DNA of 64,000 nt from Peribacillus simplex (GCF_001578185.1 NZ_CP011008.1:4120001-4184000), one strand, 5' to 3'. Counted from the first letter of the stretch, positions 1 through 8,962 are shown. Notes: generated by a model not told the origin, from the sequence alone. Program-made: numbers and translations.

Positions 1-183
1 ACTATGACTGGTTATTATTTATGGTCCTTTTTAATAATACTCCTGTTCATCTATTTTAAATGGTTCACAAGTGTGAAAAGTAAGGAAGCGAAGGGATGGG
101 TGATCGTTAGTTTCATTCCATCATTGGCCCTTTTTTTACTATTCATTTTCATATTCAGTTTTTCATATGGGTACAGGCCATAG
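1..183 (+). CDS. small hydrophobic protein, possibly the 3' part of a longer gene
   Basis: The first frame is open from the window edge to a TAG at 181-183. An ATG lies at position 4, so it is either a 59-residue protein or the tail of a longer gene. Two hydrophobic stretches (about residues 3-17 and 34-54) flank a short basic loop, so it is probably a two-pass membrane protein. The family is not recognised. A hairpin terminator follows at 212-233, which supports a real gene ending here. Coding status is moderately likely; the true start cannot be seen. Confidence 0.45.
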   Translation, partial: TMTGYYLWSFLIILLFIYFKWFTSVKSKEAKGWVIVSFIPSLALFLLFIFIFSFSYGYRP

Positions 184-211
184 GGGTTGGATATTGCCTG
201 ACTCAAAATTA

Positions 212-233
212 GAAGGTTGCCGCAGCAACCTTC
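212..233. terminator. bidirectional hairpin terminator
   Basis: Perfect 9-bp arms (GAAGGTTGC and GCAACCTTC) around a CGCA loop, between a rightward and a leftward gene that converge here. The same core, GGTTGCCGCAGCAACC, recurs at 50121, 54521 and (one mismatch) 48966. Confidence 0.7.
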
Positions 234-260
234 CATCTTGAAATTTCTTAGTCTTGAGAT

Positions 261-998
261 TTAATTTTTGTTAGCGTCAGCAAAGTGCCCCATCGCATCA
301 CACATGAATTTTGCTAAACCATCCCCATATTGGTCGATATTTTTGGTGAAGCGTTGATCATCCACGTACATTTGTCCTAATCCTTTGAAAGCTTCCGGCG
401 AGTATGTTCCGAAGTTATTGTTCAAACAGTCATACCATTCTTTAATTGCTTTTTGTGCCTCCTCCGACTCGGGCGAGGCATTTCGGATTGACGCAAGTTT
501 TATATAAATATCCGATACAATTTTCTGTGCATCTTTGGACATACCCGCCACTTTAGCCTTCGACTCATCGACAGCTTTATCCCCCCAACGCTCTCGGGCT
601 TCTTCTTCATATGGATTCTGACTGAAGTCAAACCCTTCAAATTTTTCTTTATCCGTCATTTGAATTTCCCCTTTCATATGCTTAATCGATTTATCGACCG
701 TGTTAATTAATTTATCGAGTTGACTGCGTTTCTCCAGTAACATTTTTTGATGCTGCCTTAACGCTTCTTGTTTATCAAACGAAGTGCTGCTTATCATTTG
801 TTTAATTTCCTTTAAAGGCATGTCGAGTTCCCTGAAAAACAGGATTTGCTGCAACATCTCAAGATTTTCATTCGAATAAAGGCGATAACCGGAATCGGTT
901 GTCTCCTCTGGCGATAATAACCCGATCTCATCATAATAATGCAGTGTCCGCACACTAATGCCAACTAAACCGGCTAGTTCTTTCACTTTCATTGCCAC
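261..998 (-). CDS. MerR-family regulator with TipAS drug-sensing domain (TipA/Mta-like)
   Basis: Transcription activator of the MerR family, 245 aa. Residues 1-70 form the winged-helix DNA-binding domain (signature VRTLHYYDEIGLLSP near residues 16-30), followed by a coiled-coil dimerisation helix (about 75-115). The C-terminal 130 residues match the TipAS antibiotic-recognition fold seen in TipAL, SkgA and B. subtilis Mta (motifs NPYEEEARERWGD and a terminal CDAMGHFADA). Such proteins bind structurally diverse drugs and activate multidrug exporters and their own gene. No exporter lies next door, so autoregulation or distant targets are likely. Its promoter carries the 19-bp spacer typical of MerR control. 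Family certain; ligand unknown. Confidence 0.9.
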   Translation of the reverse strand: MAMKVKELAGLVGISVRTLHYYDEIGLLSPEETTDSGYRLYSNENLEMLQQILFFRELDMPLKEIKQMISSTSFDKQEALRQHQKMLLEKRSQLDKLINTVDKSIKHMKGEIQMTDKEKFEGFDFSQNPYEEEARERWGDKAVDESKAKVAGMSKDAQKIVSDIYIKLASIRNASPESEEAQKAIKEWYDCLNNNFGTYSPEAFKGLGQMYVDDQRFTKNIDQYGDGLAKFMCDAMGHFADANKN

Positions 999-1026
999 TG
1001 CTTCCTACCTCCTTTCGATATCATTT

Positions 1027-1057
1027 ACTGTAAGGTATTACGCAACGTGAGAGTCAA
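1027..1057 (-). promoter_or_regulatory. MerR-type promoter with 19-bp spacer
   Basis: Read on the minus strand: -35 TTGACT (1052-1057), exactly 19 bp, then -10 TACAGT (1027-1032). The spacer contains CTCACGTTGCG, like operators of TipA/Mta-type activators. Over-long spacers that need MerR-protein twisting are the hallmark of this family, so autoregulation is inferred. Confidence 0.75.
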
Positions 1058-1153
1058 ATAGAAAAATGAAAATTTTCTACATAACTTGAAAAGACGATCC
1101 TTCCTAATGAAGAATCGCATGATAGTCAGAGTTCACACTTTAAAATTCCCTTT

Positions 1154-2300
1154 TTACTCGTGAGTTTGACGCTTTCACTCGTGAGTTTGGGCTTTACTCA
1201 TGAATTTGGGCCTTTTACTCGTGAATTTGACGCTTTTACTCGTGAGTTTTGGCCTTTTACTCGTGAGTTGGGCTTTACTCGTGAGTTTGAGGAATTTACT
1301 CGTGAATTTGACGCTTTCACTCGTGAATTTGGGCCTTTTACTCGTGAATTTCGTCCTTTTACTCATGAATTTGACGCTTTTACTCGTGAGTTTTGGCCTT
1401 TTACTCGTGAATTTGACGCTTTCACTCGTGAGTTTGATGCTTTCACTCGTTAATTTGACGCTTTCACTCGTGAGTTTGACGCTTTCACTCATGAATTGGC
1501 CTTTACTCGTGAGTTTGAGCCTTTCACTCGTGAATTTGACGCTTTCACTCATGAATTGGCCTTTTACTCGTGAGTTTCGGCCTTTTACTCGTGAGTTTTG
1601 GCCTTTTACTCGTGAGTTTGAGCCTTTTACTCGTGAGTTTGAGCCTTTTACTCGGGAATTTTGGCCTTTTACTCGTGAGTTGGGCTTTACTCATGAATTT
1701 GACGCTTTTACTCGTGAGTTTTGGCCTTTCACTCGTGAGTTTGAGCCTTTTACTCGTGAATTTGACGCTTTCACTCGTGAATTTGGGCCTTTTACTCGTG
1801 AATTTCGTCCTTTTACTCATGAATTTGACGCTTTTACTCGTGAGTTTTGGCCTTTTACTCGTGAGTTTTGGCCTTTTACTCGTGAGTTTTGGCCTTTTAC
1901 TCGTGAGTTTGAGCCTTTTACTCGTGAGTTTGAGCCTTTTACTCGGGAATTTGACGCTTTTACTCGTGAATTTTCGCATTTTACTCGTGAGTTAGGCTTT
2001 ACTCATGAATTTGACGCTTTTACTCGTGAATTTGACGCTTTCACTCATGAATTGGCCATTTACTCGTGAGTTTGAGCCATTTACTCATGAATTTGACGCT
2101 TTTACTCGTGAGTTTGACGCTTTCACTCGTGAGTTTGATGCTTTCACTCGTGAGTTTGACGCTTTCACTCATGAATTGGCCTTTACTCGTGAGTTTCGGC
2201 CTTTTACTCGTGAATTTGACGCTTTTACTCGTGAATTTGAGCCATTTACTCGTGAATTTTCGCATTTTACTCGTGAATTTTCGCATTTTACTCGTGAATG
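1154..2300. repeat. tandem array of about 56 copies of an 18-21 bp unit
   Basis: Each unit begins ACTCGTGARTTT (variants ACTCATGA, ACTCGGGA, ACTCGTTA) and ends in a variable 4-6 base box (GACGC, TGGCC, GAGCC, GGGCC, CGTCC, CGGCC, TCGCA) plus a T-run. I counted 56 units by eye. Most are 21 bp, some 18 or 19 bp. A stretch of several units is duplicated inside the array, about 454 bp apart (near 1304 and 1758). Long ORFs cover it on both strands only because 21 and 18 are multiples of three; the 19-bp units break every frame, so it is not coding. A shorter array of the same unit lies at 31332-31450. Confidence 0.9.
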
Positions 2301-2338
2301 AAGCATTTGCTCTGCATGAAAGTTAGCTCCGATCTTAG

Positions 2339-3196
2339 CTACACTTTTTTTCTCCAATGATCGGGAATGCTTAAAGAAGGCGGTAATTTTGTATGCATAT
2401 CGCCTTTGGCCGAGTTAACTTGTGCTTGTGTGATAAAGAAACTTCCGGTGAGATCTGCACCGCTTAAATCAGCGTCCCTAAAGTCGGCGCCGATAAGGTC
2501 AGTCACTCTCATGTCAGCTTCCCTGAGGTCAGATGCAATAAACAAAGCTCCTCTTAAGTTCGCTCCCCTAAGATCAGCACCTCTTAACTTTGCACCGATA
2601 AGGTCGCTGCCCCTGCCTATTTTGTACTGTTTTTTTTGATTTTTCTTAATTGAAAACTTTGCACGTACCAGTTCACTTGTGCGCAGAAGTAAATCATTAA
2701 CGGTCGCTCTATGGGCTGGTACATTTAGTTCCAATAGAAACTTTGGACTTTGCTTAGTATGATATTCCATGTCTTCAAAAGCACCCTGCAAATCCCGATG
2801 AAGTGGTTTCGCATCTTCTAAATTCAGTGCTTCATTTAAGTAGCAAAGCATTTCATGAAGTTGTTGCATAATAGGAAATACATCAAACATTTCCTTTGCT
2901 GACGCTGGGTTGTCTCTCCAATCGTTTCCATCATAAGTGATTTGGGATACCTTTTGACCGGCACCAAAGCATTCATATACCGTGCAGCCCCTAAATCCTT
3001 TTGCTCTGAGATTTTCATGAATGCCGCAACGATAATCTGATTGCAGGTTTGAACATGGTGTACCTCCATCTTTATCAAAGGCAAAATCAGCAGATTTTGC
3101 ATAAGGCAAAGCTACACAGCACAAACCAAAACAATACTCACAGTCTGCACGCAAATTGTTAGGAATACTATCGTCATTCGTTAATTGACTGAGCAA
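2339..3196 (-). CDS. pentapeptide-repeat protein with cysteine-rich N-terminus
   Basis: Protein of 285 aa. The N-terminal third carries a cysteine cluster (CEYCFGLCC, then C48, C57, C70 and C76), which looks like a metal or Fe-S site of the YkgJ kind. About residues 200-265 are a run of A(D/N)Lxx pentapeptide repeats (KLRGADLRGANLRGALF and onward) that should fold as a right-handed beta-helix. It starts with TTG at 3196, supported by GGAAGGTG seven bases upstream; no ATG is placed as well. Pentapeptide proteins include gyrase-protecting DNA mimics, but nothing here proves that role. It stands alone between the repeat array and a VOC gene. Function unknown. Confidence 0.8.
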   Translation of the reverse strand: MLSQLTNDDSIPNNLRADCEYCFGLCCVALPYAKSADFAFDKDGGTPCSNLQSDYRCGIHENLRAKGFRGCTVYECFGAGQKVSQITYDGNDWRDNPASAKEMFDVFPIMQQLHEMLCYLNEALNLEDAKPLHRDLQGAFEDMEYHTKQSPKFLLELNVPAHRATVNDLLLRTSELVRAKFSIKKNQKKQYKIGRGSDLIGAKLRGADLRGANLRGALFIASDLREADMRVTDLIGADFRDADLSGADLTGSFFITQAQVNSAKGDMHTKLPPSLSIPDHWRKKV

Positions 3197-3266
3197 TACT
3201 TACACCTTCCTTTAAAAACTGGCTCTGCCTATCTAAAATCGTTTCATACTAGTAGATTTTTTTCTT

Positions 3267-3728
3267 TTATAAGATAGACTTTAGTTTTTCCCATTCTTCA
3301 AGTGAAAGTTTTTCGGTCATATGCTTATATGAATCAGGGACTTTTACCAAACACATAAGTTCCAGACTATTGCCATCAGGATCAGTAAAATAGATGGAAG
3401 CGTTTCCTTGGTTCGGACGCACAAAAGGTTCAATGGTTGTCCTTTTACCAAAAGGGACGACTTCAATTTTTAGAGATTGAAGCCACGTTAACGAATTTTT
3501 CATATTTTCATAAGATACCCGAAAGGCGATATGCCTTAGTGAAGGGTGGTATGGAGTTTGATATTCTTTCCCTTCCCATAGGCCCACCCAGCTTTTGTTT
3601 TCCTCTATCCAAAAGAAGGCAGTATCTTCATCCCTCCAAGCTAGTTTCAAGCCTATTTTCTTATAAAAATCGATTGAGATGGCCAGGCTCTTAACGGGTA
3701 AATGGGCTTCATATAAACCTTCTATCAT
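3267..3728 (-). CDS. VOC-family (glyoxalase/bleomycin-resistance fold) protein
   Basis: Protein of 153 aa with the paired beta-alpha-beta-beta-beta modules of the vicinal oxygen chelate superfamily. Metal-site candidates are H9 in EAHLPVKS, H92 in SLRHIAFRV and the glutamate in NSLELM near the end. These enzymes bind a divalent metal and act as isomerases, dioxygenases, thiol transferases or drug-binding proteins; the substrate cannot be read here. A clear paralogue lies at 53564-54043 (shared N-terminus GLYEAHLPV and FTDPDGNSLE/FNDPDGNSLE motif). A ribosome site, AAGGAGAATG, precedes the start. Single-gene unit. Confidence 0.85.
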   Translation of the reverse strand: MIEGLYEAHLPVKSLAISIDFYKKIGLKLAWRDEDTAFFWIEENKSWVGLWEGKEYQTPYHPSLRHIAFRVSYENMKNSLTWLQSLKIEVVPFGKRTTIEPFVRPNQGNASIYFTDPDGNSLELMCLVKVPDSYKHMTEKLSLEEWEKLKSIL

Positions 3729-3937
3729 ATTACATTCTCCTTTCTCCTTTTAAGTAATGAACCCTTTTGCCGGGAAAATATCTCGCGATTATTTCTTCAT
3801 TGCTGCTTCAGCTCTTAAATCCTTTGCTATTGTCAAGCGGTCAATCCTCGCTTGCCCTTCGGTACTTCACGATACATCCCCACCTTTTCACAATTTTCAT
3901 TCCTGGGAATGCGGTCTATTAATAGAGGAATGTGGAT

Positions 3938-4450
3938 TTATAGGTTCTTACTAAAATGGTAGAATGTTACCTTTTGACCGGTATCCGCATTATTTTCCTC
4001 ATTAATCGAAATCCTTTCAAAACCGTTTTTCACTAAAACCTTTTGAGAAGCCATATTGCTGCTTGTCGTTTTGGCATGTATTTGAGTCACATTCAATTCC
4101 GGCGCAAGATTAACCAAAAGCTTTAAAGCTTCGTTCGCTATCCCTTTTTGCGTAAACGCTTCACCAATTCTATATCCGACATGTGCCGTACCATTAATGG
4201 GGTCGATATCCACAAGATTAATCCTGCCGACGATTATGCCTGAACCATCCTTAATCAGATAAAAAGAGGAGATAGCATCTTCTTGTTCTTTTAATAATTC
4301 CTTATGCCTGATCTCAAACGTTCCAAAGCTATAATAATCATCTCCCCGGCTTTGGACCGTATGCTCGAAAAACCTTCTATTATTGCATTCAAATGCAAAT
4401 AACTCTTGTGCATCCTGTTCATTAAGCCTATCAATGTATATATCCTTCAT
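3938..4450 (-). CDS. GNAT N-acetyltransferase, RimJ/RimL type
   Basis: Acetyl-CoA-dependent N-acetyltransferase of about 170 aa. The core motif HVGYRIGEAFTQKGIANEA is the acetyl-CoA pyrophosphate-binding loop (Q/RxxGxG/A variant), followed by the MASQKVLVKNGF helix typical of RimJ/RimL and ribosomal-protein alanine acetyltransferases. I chose the ATG at 4450 because AAAGGG lies eight bases upstream; the longer frame would start at a TTG with no spacing for a ribosome site. The acceptor substrate is unknown. It converges with no gene; the 210 bp downstream holds no supported gene. Confidence 0.85.
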   Translation of the reverse strand: MKDIYIDRLNEQDAQELFAFECNNRRFFEHTVQSRGDDYYSFGTFEIRHKELLKEQEDAISSFYLIKDGSGIIVGRINLVDIDPINGTAHVGYRIGEAFTQKGIANEALKLLVNLAPELNVTQIHAKTTSSNMASQKVLVKNGFERISINEENNADTGQKVTFYHFSKNL

Positions 4451-4751
4451 TCCTTCATCCCTTTCCAAAAACGCTAAGCATTACCTATCATTCAAGAAAA
4501 CCAAGGGCTTATCCTTCCTGTAAATGGATAAAGTTCATTCAATAGTTTTTAGCAGGAAGCATGTGCCTTTAGTAAAGAATCTATTTTTGATCGTTTAATG
4601 CTGTCATTTGGATAACACTGTCACATACTGACAAATCGTGATACCCTCAATACCATATCATTCCAAATACTATGAACCCATCATACCAACTAATTTCTAT
4701 AAAATTCCACAAATAGTTGAGAATAAATCTTTTTACATACGTTGTATTAGG

Positions 4752-4767
4752 TGTAAAAGCTTTTACA
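4752..4767. promoter_or_regulatory. 16-bp perfect palindrome before the ECF sigma gene
   Basis: TGTAAAAGCTTTTACA is a perfect dyad ending eight bases before the GAGGGG ribosome site (4775-4780) of the sigma-factor gene. It could be an operator or an RNA hairpin that limits translation. The rest of 4451-4784 shows no gene. Confidence 0.45.
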
Positions 4768-4784
4768 AAAAAACGAGGGGAATC

Positions 4785-5357
4785 ATGATCATGAAGTCTA
4801 CTGAAGGAAATTTTATCGAGCGGCTGCAACGCCAAGAAGAGGATGCATTGGAATTTGTAGTGGATACCTATTTGCCACTAATCAAGGGGGTCACATATAA
4901 GGTTCTCTCACCACTCAAGAACGACGGTGTTCTTGAGGAATGCATCAATGATATTTTTCTCTCAATCTGGAACAATTCGAAAAAGTTCCATGGGGATAAA
5001 ACAGATTTCAGAAAATGGATTTGTGCGATCGCTAAGTTTAAAGCGATTGATTACTACAGAAAAGCCATGAAGAAAATGGAGCTTACGTCAGGTTACACAG
5101 AAGTAGATTCAGAAAAATCTGTAGAAGATGAACTGATTATATTGGAAGACAGAAAAGAACTGCTTCAGTTAATCAATCTCTTAGAACCTGTTGATCGGGA
5201 TATTTTTATCATGAAGTACTTTCTAGGTTTGAAAAATGAGGATATATCGATAAAACTCGGGTTGACCAAAGCATCAATAGACAATCGTATTTATAGAGGG
5301 AAAAAGAAGCTAAGTCAAAAAGCTACGAATCTTAAGTTAGGAGGCAGCGTCGTATGA
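4785..5357 (+). CDS. ECF-type RNA polymerase sigma factor
   Basis: Sigma-70 family protein of 190 aa. Region 2 spans about residues 10-85 (EEDALEFVVDTYLPLIKG... FRKWICAIAKFKAIDYYRK) and region 4 about 120-180 (LLEPVDRDIFIMKYFLGLKNEDISIKLGLTKASIDNRIYRGKKKL). I place the start at ATG 4785 or 4791, next to GAGGGG; the upstream in-frame ATG at 4638 has no ribosome site and adds residues foreign to the family. The stop overlaps the start of the next gene by four bases (ATGA), the usual sigma/anti-sigma coupling. It should direct transcription of this pair and perhaps an envelope-stress regulon. Confidence 0.9.
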   Translation: MIMKSTEGNFIERLQRQEEDALEFVVDTYLPLIKGVTYKVLSPLKNDGVLEECINDIFLSIWNNSKKFHGDKTDFRKWICAIAKFKAIDYYRKAMKKMELTSGYTEVDSEKSVEDELIILEDRKELLQLINLLEPVDRDIFIMKYFLGLKNEDISIKLGLTKASIDNRIYRGKKKLSQKATNLKLGGSVV

Positions 5358-6493
5358 AGGATATTTATGAATTATTAAATGATATGGACATAGACGAAAC
5401 TGAATTTAAGGAAATGGAAGTCACCGAACTAGAAAAAGCCAAAATCAAAAGATCACTCAAAAAATCAATAAGCAAGAAGAAAAAAATGAAGCGTTGGCAG
5501 AAGAATATGCTGGCTGCTTCCATTATATTCGGATTATCCACCGCAACGATAGGATTCTCGTTTACCGCTTCTGCTAAAAGCATTCCTTTAATAGGAGATA
5601 TTTTCAGCTTTTTAGGTAATGGAAAAACGGGTCTCTATGATGATATCAAGAATACTGGAAAGGGTCTTTACGGTGATTATAAGGCCTACTCCAACGAAAT
5701 TGGCCTTACCGAAGAAAGCAATGGCCTTACTTTCACGATAAATGACGCCATTTATGACGGTAAAACGGTAACCATCACTTATACTATTGAAAGCGAAGAA
5801 GATTTGGGGGATGGATCATTCTATATTCCCGGCCCGAATATAAAAGAAATGAAAGCCCAAGCAGGATCGGATGGAGTTACAAAAGTAGCTGATAAAAAAT
5901 ATGTAGGCTTATTAACGGCTAGTAATTTAGAAGATCTTAAAGAAGATAAGGTAAATATAGACTGGGATATAAACAGCATTAGTATTACTGACGAGCATAA
6001 AGAGATAAAAGGAAATTGGAACTTTGCCTTCTCTTTAGAGGCAACCGAAAGCAACGAGAAGGTCATCAATAAAAGTGTAGATCAATATGGAGTAAAGGTT
6101 TCCGTTGAAAAAATCGCGATATCACCGATGTCATTTGTCGTTCACTACAATCAAGAAGTTTCCGACTTGGTTAAAAACAAGTGGGATGACGTCTATGTTG
6201 AATTGACCATTAAAGATGACTTAGGAAATGTTTACTCTGGTCAAGGCAACGGAGGAATGGGTTTGGGTTCTTATAATATGAGCTGGAGTAAAACCTTCCA
6301 AAAAATTGATCAGAATGCTACGAAACTCATTGCAACTCCTCATTTGTCGTTACGGAATTTCACCTCAGAGAATCATGGGGAAGTAACCATAACGGAAGAT
6401 GGTAAAGAAAAGGTGTCATCCTTCCCATCAAAACCAAAAAATGCTCCCAAAGAGTTGGTATTGGACGATATCATGATTGATTTGAAGAAATAA
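5354..6493 (+). CDS. membrane anti-sigma factor with DUF4179-type extracellular domain
   Basis: Protein of 379 aa, translationally coupled to the ECF sigma gene. Residues 1-50 are cytoplasmic and charged (sigma-binding part), a lysine-rich patch KKKKMKRWQK precedes one membrane helix (about 52-72), and the large outer part (80-379) resembles the DUF4179 and immunoglobulin-like domains of Bacillus anti-sigma proteins. It should hold the sigma factor at the membrane until an extracellular signal arrives. No catalytic residues are seen. Family placement rests on architecture and gene order. Confidence 0.8.
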   Translation: MKDIYELLNDMDIDETEFKEMEVTELEKAKIKRSLKKSISKKKKMKRWQKNMLAASIIFGLSTATIGFSFTASAKSIPLIGDIFSFLGNGKTGLYDDIKNTGKGLYGDYKAYSNEIGLTEESNGLTFTINDAIYDGKTVTITYTIESEEDLGDGSFYIPGPNIKEMKAQAGSDGVTKVADKKYVGLLTASNLEDLKEDKVNIDWDINSISITDEHKEIKGNWNFAFSLEATESNEKVINKSVDQYGVKVSVEKIAISPMSFVVHYNQEVSDLVKNKWDDVYVELTIKDDLGNVYSGQGNGGMGLGSYNMSWSKTFQKIDQNATKLIATPHLSLRNFTSENHGEVTITEDGKEKVSSFPSKPKNAPKELVLDDIMIDLKK

Positions 6494-6506
6494 CCGTTCT
6501 ATTCAC

Positions 6507-6572
6507 GAGAGGTATACAGAAATCCTGATCCGAGAGCGGAAAGGGTTCATGTATGCCTCCTTTTTATTGTTC
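6507..6572 (+). terminator. possible terminator after the sigma/anti-sigma operon
   Basis: GAGGTATAC and GTATGCCTC can pair across a loop of some 40 bases, followed by a T-rich stretch (TTTTTATT). The long loop makes this a weak call. Confidence 0.35.
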
Positions 6573-6728
6573 CTTCTAATCCAGTTCGTGAATATGGATA
6601 TATACATGAATCCCTTCAAAAGTCAAAAATAAATTATTTTCTTCTGGTAAAAAATCAACGGATGATGTATCATTGTCTTCAGATATTCATTATTCTTATT
6701 TGATTAATCGGAATTAGGAGGAATAGAT

Positions 6729-8117
6729 ATGCTTGGATATGTGTTTTTAAATCTTGCCATAATGCTCGTTCTTTTAGGCGTTTTATTTTACATGAATAAG
6801 AAACATATTTCTTTTACAAAAAGGGTCTTTACTGGACTTGGTTTTGGGATCGTATTCGGACTTCTTTTGCAGTATTTCTATGAACCTCAGTCAGAAGCGA
6901 TCATTAAATCGGTCGATTGGTTTAACATTGTAGGTTCCGGCTATGTCAAGTTCCTGCAAATGATCGTCATGCCGCTTGTCTTCATTTCGATCTTATCAGC
7001 ATTTACAAGATTGAAACTAACTAGTAATATCGGAAAAATCAGTGTCCTGATCATCGGAATCCTGCTTGGAACGACTGCGATTGCAGCAGCCGTGGGAATC
7101 ACCTCTGCAACTGTATTCAATTTGGAAGCCGTTCAAATTGAGCAGGGGGAAGCAGAGTTAAGCCGTGGTGATCAAATATCGGAAACATACGGTACGATTC
7201 AGGATAAAACGATGCCGCAGCAAATCCTTGAATTGATTCCGTCTAATCCGTTCCTTGATTTAACGGGAGCACGTCCGACTTCAACCATTTCCGTTGTAAT
7301 TTTTGCTGCATTTCTCGGAATTGCCTATTTAGGAGTCAAAAGGAAGCAGCCTGATCAAGCTGAATTTTTTGCTAAAATAGTAGATACATTGCACAGCATC
7401 ATCATGCGCGTAGTCACATTGATCCTGCGTTTAACACCATACGGAATCTTGGCGATCATGACGAAGACGGTAGCTACGAGTGATCTGGATGCCATCCTGA
7501 AGTTGGGGAAATTCGTGGGGGCCTCTTATGTCGCCCTGATTGTCATGTTCCTCATCCATTTGTTATTGCTGACGCTTGCAGGATTGAATCCAATGGTATA
7601 CTTGAGAAAAGCTTTCCCGGTATTATCGTTTGCCTTCACGTCAAGAACAAGTGCAGGAGCACTCCCATTGAACATCCAAACACAGAAACAACTAGGGGTT
7701 TCCGAAGGAATTGCCAACTTTGCCGGATCCTTCGGCTTATCGATCGGTCAAAATGGCTGTGCCGGCATCTATCCGGCCATGTTAGCGGTCATGATCGCTC
7801 CAACGGTGGGAATCGACCCACTAACGCCTTCCTTTATAGCCATGTTGATTGCCATCGTGGCCATTAGCTCTTTCGGGGTTGCAGGTGTAGGCGGAGGAGC
7901 AACCTTCGCTGCCATTCTAGTATTATCTGCAATGAACTTGCCAATCGCCTTGGCTGGACTTTTGATTTCCGTCGAGCCATTGATCGATATGGGAAGAACG
8001 GCTGTGAATGTCAGCGGAAGCATGACTTCCGGTATTCTGACTAGTAAAATAACAGGCGACCTGGATAAGGAACAGTTCAGCGAAGAATCATCTTTGAAAA
8101 TAGAAGCTGAAATGTAA
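6729..8117 (+). CDS. tcyP: L-cystine symporter TcyP
   Basis: Sodium/proton-coupled L-cystine importer of the dicarboxylate/amino acid:cation symporter (DAACS) family, 462 aa, nearly the same length as B. subtilis TcyP. Eight membrane helices with re-entrant loops are visible. Family motifs: TSRTSAGALPLNIQTQ (hairpin 1 serine-rich loop, near residue 303), SIGQNGCAGIYPAMLA (helix 7) and GRTAVNVSGSMTSG near the C-terminus (helix 8). Conserved NPFLDLTGARPTSTISVV in the middle matches the TcyP subgroup. GGAGG lies eight bases before the ATG. Single gene with its own terminator; in Bacillus such genes answer to sulfur supply through CymR, but no clear CymR box can be assigned. Confidence 0.9.
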   Translation: MLGYVFLNLAIMLVLLGVLFYMNKKHISFTKRVFTGLGFGIVFGLLLQYFYEPQSEAIIKSVDWFNIVGSGYVKFLQMIVMPLVFISILSAFTRLKLTSNIGKISVLIIGILLGTTAIAAAVGITSATVFNLEAVQIEQGEAELSRGDQISETYGTIQDKTMPQQILELIPSNPFLDLTGARPTSTISVVIFAAFLGIAYLGVKRKQPDQAEFFAKIVDTLHSIIMRVVTLILRLTPYGILAIMTKTVATSDLDAILKLGKFVGASYVALIVMFLIHLLLLTLAGLNPMVYLRKAFPVLSFAFTSRTSAGALPLNIQTQKQLGVSEGIANFAGSFGLSIGQNGCAGIYPAMLAVMIAPTVGIDPLTPSFIAMLIAIVAISSFGVAGVGGGATFAAILVLSAMNLPIALAGLLISVEPLIDMGRTAVNVSGSMTSGILTSKITGDLDKEQFSEESSLKIEAEM

Positions 8118-8123
8118 AAGAAA

Positions 8124-8167
8124 AAAGCATCGGACTGCCTGTCATAGGAAGTCTGGTGCTTTTTTTG
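8124..8167 (+). terminator. rho-independent terminator of tcyP
   Basis: AGCATCGGACT pairs with AGTCTGGTGCT (two G-U pairs), followed by seven T. Confidence 0.8.
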
Positions 8168-8198
8168 TATAGGCTAATGAACCTGTATAAAAATCACT

Positions 8199-8960
8199 TC
8201 AACTGCTTTTGGTTTTCCTGATCGTATATCCACAATAAAGAAGGATACCCAGCATCGTTATCAAACTGCTCAGTATCAAATTAACGTTCCCTTGGTAATG
8301 GGTCTGTTTCAAAAAAACCTCAGGTGCATAAAGGAGTATCGGAATGATGATGGAAACCCAGGATTTGCTCCATAAGGATATGAGGATGAATATTGAAATG
8401 GCTAGTATAACAGCAATAATATTACCTGTGTTATCAAGTTTTATAAAAGTTGTACTATAAATGCCACTAAAAATAATTAAACCTGCAAATAACGCAATCG
8501 AGATTATGCCTAGTCCATATAGGAGTACACCTTGCTTTACCTTGGATAATTTATGACTAGCCATATACCTAAAACACATCATATAAATGAATACCGAAAG
8601 TATGCCAGCAAAAGGATAACCAATGATTTCCCATATTGAAAATTCAATACCACCATTTATAGCTTTTGCAATAATCCAATAGGAAAATGCCCCGATTAAA
8701 ATCATCACTATATATTTCAGCCATCCCATAAAATCAACAGACATTTCATCAGAAAGTTGCTCCATATATTCTTTTGGACTTCTGCCTACGATATGTTCCA
8801 CGCTTTTTTTATTCCTTTCAGCTTCAAGAAGATGGACCTCTAACTCTTCGATGACATCCTCGATTTCAGCCGTTTTCTTTCCACTTGAAAAAAGGTATAA
8901 TCTGAGGTTTTCTAAAAAGTTTTGACTTTCCTTGGATAACGCTTTGTTAACATCCAGCAC
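8199..8960 (-). CDS. membrane protein with N-terminal HAAS-like domain, PadR-linked
   Basis: Protein of 253 aa. The first 75 residues are soluble and helical with the pattern of HAAS/DUF1700-type domains (LRLYLFSSGKKTAEIEDVIEELEVHLLEAE, then a GRSPKEYMEQL motif). Six or so membrane helices follow (about 80-245). Genes of this kind are normally paired with a PadR repressor, as here: the start lies two bases after the PadR stop. The pair probably senses and answers envelope or drug stress; the exact job of the membrane protein is unknown. Confidence 0.75.
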   Translation of the reverse strand: MLDVNKALSKESQNFLENLRLYLFSSGKKTAEIEDVIEELEVHLLEAERNKKSVEHIVGRSPKEYMEQLSDEMSVDFMGWLKYIVMILIGAFSYWIIAKAINGGIEFSIWEIIGYPFAGILSVFIYMMCFRYMASHKLSKVKQGVLLYGLGIISIALFAGLIIFSGIYSTTFIKLDNTGNIIAVILAISIFILISLWSKSWVSIIIPILLYAPEVFLKQTHYQGNVNLILSSLITMLGILLYCGYTIRKTKSS

Positions 8961-8962
8961 CT

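Noticed and set aside
1154..2300. CRISPR array
   Set aside because: Units are only 18-21 bp with no separate spacers of 30 bp or more, and no cas genes nearby.
1160..2326. Long ORFs on both strands with FTREF, LLLVN and LTSK repeats
   Set aside because: They come from the tandem DNA repeat with mostly 21- and 18-bp units; 19-bp units break each frame, no ribosome site, repeats conserved as DNA.
3757..3954. 65-codon plus-strand ORF
   Set aside because: No ribosome site, no motif, overlaps the end of a GNAT gene on the other strand.
6580..6728. CymR box before tcyP
   Set aside because: Only loose likeness near TTAATCGGAATTAG; not enough to claim.
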